DNA of 10,280 nucleotides from Methanomassiliicoccaceae archaeon (GTDB lineage: Archaea; Thermoplasmatota; Thermoplasmata; Methanomassiliicoccales; Methanomethylophilaceae), in assembly GCA_031254685.1 (NCBI GenBank), contig JAIRTZ010000083.1:1-10280 (forward strand). Reading direction: 5' to 3'. Positions 6,060-10,280 of this stretch are shown here, in pieces. Positions within the stretch are counted from its first letter, which is position 1. Each line of letters starts with the position of its first letter. Under the pieces are notes generated by a model that was given only the letters and a program-made list of their open reading frames with translations, was not told the DNA's origin and made no database searches. Both the position numbers and the translations under genes were made by a program.

Positions 6060-7193
6060 ATGAATCACATCTCCGTCATTGTGAAGCCGACGCTCGCATG
6101 CAACATCGGATGCAGGCATTGCTATCACGGCCATGCCAATCCCGACGCCGCGATATCAACGGAGACAATGGAAAAGGTCATACGTCTCGCGTCCGAGGAA
6201 TACGAGTCCGCATGGTTCATTTGGCACGGCGGCGAACCGCTGCTGCTTCCCCTGAGATTCTATAAAAAAATGATAGAGATGCAGAACAGATATTTCGGCA
6301 AAGGCTCGTTCAGGGTGAGCAACACGATACAGACCAACGGGACGCTGATCGATAAAAGATTCGCGGGCTTTTGCGAGGAGAATAAAATAAACGTGGGCGT
6401 ATCTTTCGAGGGGCCCTGCAATAACGTGCTCAGAGAAAGGACCGGCGATGTGCAGAAGAATCTCGATATGATGAAAAAGGGAGGACATATGTTCTCCGTC
6501 AGCGCCACGATATGCCGCGAGACCGCCAAGGACCTTGATGCGATATACAGAAGCACGGTGAAAGAGGGGATCGCGCTGTCGCTGTCGCCGGTGATATGTT
6601 CCGGCGCCGCGACGCAGGAGATGGTCCCGGACGCCGACGGGTACGCGGACGCAAGCATTTCCGTATTTGAGGAGTGGCTTTACGATACCGACGCGAAAGT
6701 GCCCCTGATGCCGCATATGCAGTATGTGATGTCAATACTCGGCGATCCGTCGCGATCGGACTGCGCCCACTCGTCATGCCTTATGAAATGGATCTCCGTA
6801 TATCCGGACGGGTCGCTTTACCCGTGCGGGAAAGGATGTCCGCCGGAATTCAGATTATGCGGTATCGATGACATAGAACATCTGTCCGACGCGTTCAGGA
6901 CGGACGCTATGGAAGGGATGTTCACCGCGTCCATCGAAAGGCGGGAAAAATGCAGGGAGATGTGCGAGCTGTTCGATCACTGCAACGGAGGATGCTCCAT
7001 CGACGCGTTATCGGAGGGATCGATGTCCGAGAATGACGGAACGTCCTGCAGGATATTCAAAAAGGTGTTCGCGCACATCCGCGGCGAGATCAACGGTATC
7101 GTCACCGGCCGGCGCGATCTTTCCCGTTACAATAAATTCGTGCGCGACGCGGTGATCGGGAAACTTGTCAATCCGAATATCATAAGTTTTTAA
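6060..7193 (+). CDS. Radical SAM/SPASM enzyme, probable peptide maturase
   Basis: The 377 residues begin directly with a radical SAM barrel. The CxxxCxxC cluster motif is CNIGCRHC at 14-21 (three Cys bind the 4Fe-4S cluster that cleaves SAM), and GGEP lies at 57-60. QTNGTLID at 91-98 and VGVSFEGP at 112-119 are as in anaerobic sulfatase-maturase-like enzymes. A SPASM domain follows with Cys at 235, 240, 256, 260, 267, 298, 302, 308, 312 and 330, including SVYPDGSLYPCGKGC and DHCNGGCSIDA; these should hold one or two auxiliary Fe-S clusters. A basic C-terminal tail of about 45 residues follows. No PqqD-like peptide-binding domain is seen. Such enzymes modify peptides or proteins, for example by thioether formation, and the Cys-rich gene 11 bases upstream is the obvious candidate substrate. 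GGATGA just before the ATG is a weak ribosome site, consistent with coupling to the upstream gene. Confidence 0.88.
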   Translation: MNHISVIVKPTLACNIGCRHCYHGHANPDAAISTETMEKVIRLASEEYESAWFIWHGGEPLLLPLRFYKKMIEMQNRYFGKGSFRVSNTIQTNGTLIDKRFAGFCEENKINVGVSFEGPCNNVLRERTGDVQKNLDMMKKGGHMFSVSATICRETAKDLDAIYRSTVKEGIALSLSPVICSGAATQEMVPDADGYADASISVFEEWLYDTDAKVPLMPHMQYVMSILGDPSRSDCAHSSCLMKWISVYPDGSLYPCGKGCPPEFRLCGIDDIEHLSDAFRTDAMEGMFTASIERREKCREMCELFDHCNGGCSIDALSEGSMSENDGTSCRIFKKVFAHIRGEINGIVTGRRDLSRYNKFVRDAVIGKLVNPNIISF

Positions 7194-7202
7194 AGAAATC
7201 CC

Positions 7203-7210
7203 TTTATATA
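7203..7210 (+). promoter_or_regulatory. TATA box for the leaderless transporter gene
   Basis: TTTATATA is a near-ideal archaeal TATA element centred about 24 bases before the ATG at 7231. No Shine-Dalgarno site lies in between. The spacing predicts a transcript that begins at the start codon. Confidence 0.7.
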
Positions 7211-7230
7211 TCGGTCGCTTGGACATACGC

Positions 7231-8262
7231 ATGAGTGACGGGACCTCCGCTCTCGCGAGAGAGAATTACAAGTTCCAGAAATATATCGTCGCTGTCAGCG
7301 GTATCGTCCTCCTCACGAAATTCCTCGCGTGGCTGTTATCCGGCTCCGTCGCATTGTTCACCGACGCGCTCGAAAGTCTTACCAACGTCAGCGCCGGCCT
7401 TATCGGGCTGTATGCGCTGTATCTTTCCGCAAAACCGCGCGATTTCGACCATCCGTACGGCCACGGACGCGCAGAGTTCCTGTCCGCGACCGTGGAAGGG
7501 GCGATGATAGTGATCGCCGGCGCGATAATAATCATCGAAGGTGTCCGTAACATACTGGACCCGAGGGAGATACCGAACCTGGAGCTCGGTATGGTATTAT
7601 CGTTCGCGACCGTCGTCCTCAACATAGCTGTCGGGACCGTCGCGGTCATAAAGGGAAAAAGGAACAGGTCGCAGGCGCTTGTCGCCAGCGGAAGGCACCT
7701 GCAGTCCGACGGATATTCGACGGGAGGGATAATCGCCGGTCTCGTGATCCTTTTCGTGCTGACATCGAAAGGATATGAGGTCCTCTGGCTGGACGGCGCC
7801 ATTGCGCTGATATACGGAGTGATAATCATAGCGGCAGGCGTGTCGGTCCTCAGAAGGTCCATCAACAGCATAATGGACAAGGCGGACATGGAACTGCTGG
7901 AGAAAATGGTCACGACGCTCAGCGACAACAGACGCGAGGCCTGGATAGACATACATAATCTCAGGATCGTGAAGTACGGTCCCGTGATCCATATGGACGT
8001 GCACGTCACGATGCCGTGGGACATGCCCGTCGAGCAGACGTACAGGGAGATATGCAAGATCACAGAGTTGATCAAAGAGAGCTACGGCGATTCCGTGGAA
8101 CTCTCTGTCTCATGCGACCCGTGCAAGGAATTCTCGTGCCCCGGATGCAGAAGGGACTGCAAGGAAAGGAAAGCGGATTTCGTCGGTCTCGTGAAATGGG
8201 ATATAGAGAATCTCTCGAAGGATGCGCAGCACGGGGAGGTATGCGACAATGCCGATGGATGA
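7231..8262 (+). CDS. Cation diffusion facilitator (CDF) metal exporter with Cys-rich tail
   Basis: The 343-residue protein has a CDF membrane domain with about six helices in residues 18-210. TM2 has FTDALESLTN at 43-52 and the following loop has DHPYGHGRAEFLSA at 73-86. TM5 has HLQSDGYSTGG at 157-166, whose His and Asp are the conserved metal-site residues. The family exports divalent metals such as Zn, Fe, Mn or Co by proton exchange; the metal cannot be told here. The TM2 version with DALES and Asn is a known CDF subgroup pattern. A cytoplasmic domain from about 220 is followed by an unusual Cys cluster CDPCKEFSCPGCRRDC at 295-310 that could bind metal. ATG 7231 is preferred over an upstream in-frame TTG because of the TATA spacing. 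The 3' end overlaps the DUF2284 gene by 14 bases. Confidence 0.92.
   Translation: MSDGTSALARENYKFQKYIVAVSGIVLLTKFLAWLLSGSVALFTDALESLTNVSAGLIGLYALYLSAKPRDFDHPYGHGRAEFLSATVEGAMIVIAGAIIIIEGVRNILDPREIPNLELGMVLSFATVVLNIAVGTVAVIKGKRNRSQALVASGRHLQSDGYSTGGIIAGLVILFVLTSKGYEVLWLDGAIALIYGVIIIAAGVSVLRRSINSIMDKADMELLEKMVTTLSDNRREAWIDIHNLRIVKYGPVIHMDVHVTMPWDMPVEQTYREICKITELIKESYGDSVELSVSCDPCKEFSCPGCRRDCKERKADFVGLVKWDIENLSKDAQHGEVCDNADG
8233..8240 (+). promoter_or_regulatory. Strong ribosome-binding site setting the DUF2284 start
   Basis: GGGGAGGT lies inside the last codons of the transporter gene, eight bases before the ATG at 8249. It is the strongest Shine-Dalgarno site in the window. It decides for 8249 over the in-frame upstream start at 8222 and supports translation coupled to the transporter. 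Confidence 0.75.
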
Positions 8263-8794
8263 GCTCGTCGATAAGATACTGGACGATGAGACAAAATTTG
8301 CGGGGATTTTCGATCTGAGGGCGACGCCTCTGCTTTGTTCGGACATCGTGATACAGTACTGCGCCGCCAACGCATGCGGGAAATACAACGCGAACTGGAC
8401 ATGCCCGCCGGGCGTCGGGGACCCGGAGAAATGCATGGCGAAGGTGAAAAGCTACGGCAAGGTGCTCATCTTCAGGTCAGAGTACAAGATAGGCGAATGG
8501 TATGAGTATGAACTCGTCGAAGAGACGATACGAAAGCATCAGGCCAACGTGAGGCGCGTGCGCGACATGATACCGAAGGACGCGGGCGACCATCTCGTAC
8601 TTTCGGGCGGAGGATGCGTATACTGCAAGGAATGCGCCTACGTGAACAAAGAGAAATGCAGGCACCCGGAGATCGCGATACCGCCGATCGAGGCGTACGG
8701 CGTGGACATATTCGGTTTTACAAAGAAGAACAAGATCAAGTACGGTTCGCCCGAGGGTGAGATGTACTACTTCGGAATGATACTTTTCGATTGA
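8249..8794 (+). CDS. DUF2284 metal-binding protein
   Basis: The 181 residues show the DUF2284 pattern. An N-terminal Cys set at 30, 38 and 43 is followed by NWTCPPGVGDPEKC at 49-62, the family's CPP motif plus a further Cys. A second cluster, LSGGGCVYCKECAYVNKEKC at 118-137, is followed by RHPE and IEAYGVDIFGF. The protein ends with EMYYFGMILFD, close to the family's usual YFG ending. The nine cysteines fit Fe-S or other metal binding. The role is not established, although the family is often seen in methanogens and other anaerobes. It overlaps the CDF gene by 14 bases in another frame and has a strong ribosome site, so the two are probably made together. It is cytoplasmic, with no membrane segment. 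Confidence 0.85.
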   Translation: MPMDELVDKILDDETKFAGIFDLRATPLLCSDIVIQYCAANACGKYNANWTCPPGVGDPEKCMAKVKSYGKVLIFRSEYKIGEWYEYELVEETIRKHQANVRRVRDMIPKDAGDHLVLSGGGCVYCKECAYVNKEKCRHPEIAIPPIEAYGVDIFGFTKKNKIKYGSPEGEMYYFGMILFD

Positions 8795-8855
8795 AAAAAT
8801 TCATAAAAAGAGAAAGAAAATAAAGAAAGGGAAGAGGAGGTCATTCCTCCTCTTC
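8795..8855 (-). terminator. Terminator hairpin overlapping the poly-Glu codons of the surface protein
   Basis: CCTCCTCTTC at 8846-8855 pairs perfectly with GAAGAGGAGG at 8831-8840 around a five-base loop. On the minus strand the hairpin is followed by a long T-rich tail made of the complement of the A-rich bases 8795-8830. The 5' arm of this hairpin encodes the final glutamates, and the stop codon is in the loop. It should end transcription of the minus-strand gene. On the plus strand no T-run follows. Confidence 0.7.
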
Positions 8856-10280
8856 TTCCTCCCGGCGTTTCTTCCAGATCACGAAGAGATACCCTCCGGT
8901 GATGAGAATCAGTAACGCCGCGGCCGCGATCACGAACGCGATCAGGCCGAACGGAGAGGATATTTTGTCATCTCCGGTTCCATCGCCGTCTCCGGTTCCA
9001 TCGCCGTCTCCGGTTCCATCGCCATCGACGTCCCCGGTCCCGTCACCGTCTCCGGTTCCATCGCCATCGCCATCTCCGGTTCCATCGCCGTCTCCAGTTC
9101 CGTCTCCCGTTCCGTCACCATCGCCGTCTCCGGTTCCGTCACCGTCCCCGGTTCCGTCGCCATCGCCATCTCCGGTCCCGTCTCCGTCTCCGTCTTTCTC
9201 ATCCGTCGGTTTCGGAGTTACCTTGAGGACGGCGGTCTCGGATACGGTCTCGCCGTTGTAGCCGGGGGCCGTCACGGAGACCATGAACATAGTCCCGTCG
9301 TCATCCTCGGTCACCGGACCGAAGACGCAGCTCCTGCCTATCGCTCCGTCCATCATTTCCCAGGTCTCTCCGCCGTCCGTCGATATATACCACTGGTACT
9401 GCGGTATCATGACCGTCGTGACCGCTGCGTAAGACGGGAACACCGCAATGTCCCCGTCGACTATGGTCTTGTCCTCGATGTCCTTGACGAACGCGATGGA
9501 CATTCCGTGGAATATCCTGAGTATCGGATATCCGTCGTTGATCTCGCTGTCCATCGTCCAGACATTGTTGAAGTCCCATCCGCCGACCCCGTTCGTGCTC
9601 CCGGTGAAATATATCGAATTGCCGCCGTTGTCCGCCAGGATATTATCCACGGACGGCTGCATCTGTGCCGACGTCTTCGCCGTGGTCGACCTTTGATCGG
9701 GGTTGGATGTCTTTCTCGCAGGGAGGCTTGTGCCGTCCGCCGTCAGCGTCCCGCCGCCGATCGACGACGCGGTCCCCTGAAGGAAATAGCAGTTGATCAG
9801 CGCCGTGGTCCCGAGGTATGTGTACCCGCGCCCGACGATACCGCCCGTGTACGTCGAGTTCGTCGACGTGACCTGCCCTGTGTTGTAACAGTTGACGAGC
9901 TGCGCCGTTCCGGAGCTCGTGTACGCATAGCCGACGATACCGCCCGCACGCGCGTTCACGGACATCGTCGACGATGCGGATATCTTTCCTCTGTTGTAAC
10001 AATCCTTGATGTCCGACGCCGCGGACGCCGTTGTGTTCACGCGGGCGGCTATGCCGGCCGCGTTCACATCCACGCCAACCGACGCGGAAGCGATCTGGCC
10101 GGTGTTGAAACAGCGGTCGATGACCAACGACGAGGATGACGTTATATCCGCAAAAGCGACGATGCCGCCCGCGTCCGAATACTTGGTCGCCGTTGTCGAT
10201 ACCGGGGCGGTGTTGTAGCAGTTCCTTATCGTTACCGATGCGGAATCGTACACATACGCGTACCCGACAATGCCTCCGGC
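8841..10280 (-). CDS. GLUG-repeat surface (adhesin-like) protein, C-terminal 479 residues (5' partial)
   Basis: The reading frame runs off the right edge, so the N-terminus and any signal peptide lie outside. Visible parts in order are five GLUG-type repeats (10280-9762) with NCYNTG-like cores and GGIVGYAY motifs, then a closing WDFNNVWTMDSEINDGYPIL segment (9578-9519) usual after such repeats. An Ig-like domain follows (about 9503-9216, with QWYISTDGGETWEMM), then an Asp/Gly/Thr-rich stalk (9194-8967). Last come one transmembrane helix (about 8951-8874) and a short KKRREEEEEE tail. This is the design of a cell-surface protein anchored by its C-terminus with the tail inside the cell. GLUG repeats are known from bacterial surface proteins and from adhesin-like proteins of gut methanogens; a role in attachment is inference. 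Its ligand is unknown. It is convergent with the DUF2284 gene. Confidence 0.85.
   Translation of the reverse strand, partial: AGGIVGYAYVYDSASVTIRNCYNTAPVSTTATKYSDAGGIVAFADITSSSSLVIDRCFNTGQIASASVGVDVNAAGIAARVNTTASAASDIKDCYNRGKISASSTMSVNARAGGIVGYAYTSSGTAQLVNCYNTGQVTSTNSTYTGGIVGRGYTYLGTTALINCYFLQGTASSIGGGTLTADGTSLPARKTSNPDQRSTTAKTSAQMQPSVDNILADNGGNSIYFTGSTNGVGGWDFNNVWTMDSEINDGYPILRIFHGMSIAFVKDIEDKTIVDGDIAVFPSYAAVTTVMIPQYQWYISTDGGETWEMMDGAIGRSCVFGPVTEDDDGTMFMVSVTAPGYNGETVSETAVLKVTPKPTDEKDGDGDGTGDGDGDGTGDGDGTGDGDGDGTGDGTGDGDGTGDGDGDGTGDGDGTGDVDGDGTGDGDGTGDGDGTGDDKISSPFGLIAFVIAAAALLILITGGYLFVIWKKRREEEEEE
8967..9194 (-). repeat. Asp/Gly/Thr-rich coding tandem repeat (stalk)
   Basis: About 76 residues consist of almost uninterrupted GDGT, GDGDGT and GTGDGD units, encoded by an 18-base-like degenerate repeat (plus-strand core TCCGGTTCCATCGCCGTC). 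Single changes such as GTGDVDGDG break the pattern. The segment is strongly acidic and may bind calcium or simply act as an extended spacer through the cell envelope. Such repeats are prone to length change by slippage. Confidence 0.85.
9762..10280 (-). repeat. GLUG-type protein repeats (five visible)
   Basis: Five copies of a roughly 37-residue unit are visible, each with one central cysteine: RNCYNT, DRCFNTGQI, KDCYNRGKI, VNCYNTGQV and INCYFLQG. The cysteines are spaced 36, 37, 37 and 33 residues apart. Between them lie AGGIV, GGIVGYAY or GGIVGRGY motifs. At least one more repeat begins at the window edge. The repeats should stack as a beta-solenoid-like rod; that structural view is inference from similar families. 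Confidence 0.75.

Noticed and set aside
7266..8075. Minus-strand frame of 269 codons opposite the transporter gene
   Set aside because: It is antisense to conserved CDF motifs and its product is Ser/Thr/Ile-rich without domain features; a shadow of hydrophobic codons.
8967..9194. CRISPR array
   Set aside because: The repeat units are contiguous, degenerate and in frame, with no unique spacers of constant length.
8899..9261. Pro/Ser-rich plus-strand frame (VPSPSP repeats)
   Set aside because: This is the complement of the Asp/Gly/Thr stalk repeat; the minus-strand frame continues into the Ig-like and GLUG domains and is the real one.
1..10280. Insertion sequence, integrase, attachment site or phage genes
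   Set aside because: No transposase, recombinase or phage motif is seen in any supported gene, and no terminal inverted repeats or tRNA-associated direct repeats were noticed.

Overview
The window looks like a chromosomal piece of an archaeon of the Thermoplasmatota, most likely a gut or rumen methanogen of the Methanomassiliicoccales / Methanomethylophilaceae type. This placement is inferred from gene families and promoter style, because no rRNA or other phylogenetic marker is present. Supporting signs are TATA-type boxes about 25 bases upstream of several start codons with no Shine-Dalgarno site (leaderless genes), an archaeal COG2112-type protein kinase, heavy use of ATA and AGG/AGA codons, several small Cys-cluster proteins typical of anaerobes, and a GLUG-repeat, C-terminally anchored surface protein of the adhesin-like kind common in gut methanogens.

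Layout. Bases 2-271 (+) are the tail of a QueG-like HEAT-repeat protein. It converges on a class I methyltransferase (310-912, -), which is divergent from a COG2112-type kinase (1014-1775, +). A DUF3795 Cys-cluster protein follows (1833-2273, +). The 525-base gap at 2274-2798 has no convincing protein gene but holds a GC-rich, hairpin-forming block behind a TATA-like box, a candidate non-coding RNA. A small three-helix membrane protein (2799-3170, +) ends at a bidirectional terminator facing a DUF1846 protein (3222-4718, -). A DUF5685 protein lies just upstream of that on the same strand (4765-5676, -).

The most interesting part is 5677-7193. Divergent from the DUF5685 gene, and sharing one AT-rich promoter core with it, is a two-gene unit: an 89-residue protein with an ordinary polar N-terminal half and eleven cysteines packed into residues 43-74 (5779-6048), then 11 bases later a radical SAM/SPASM enzyme (6060-7193). 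This is the classic layout of a radical-SAM-modified Cys-rich peptide (RiPP) system. I infer that the small protein is the substrate. The DUF5685 and DUF1846 proteins belong to families I know mainly from Firmicutes, so part of this block may have been acquired from gut bacteria.

Downstream is a leaderless cation diffusion facilitator with an unusual Cys-rich C-terminal tail (7231-8262). It overlaps by 14 bases a DUF2284 metal-binding protein (8249-8794), which suggests translational coupling and a shared role in metal or Fe-S handling. The window ends in a large partial surface protein on the minus strand (8841-10280) with GLUG repeats, an Ig-like domain, a 76-residue Asp/Gly/Thr-rich stalk, one transmembrane helix and a poly-Glu cytoplasmic tail. 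The tail codons also form half of its terminator hairpin.

No tRNA, rRNA, CRISPR array, insertion sequence or integrase was recognised.
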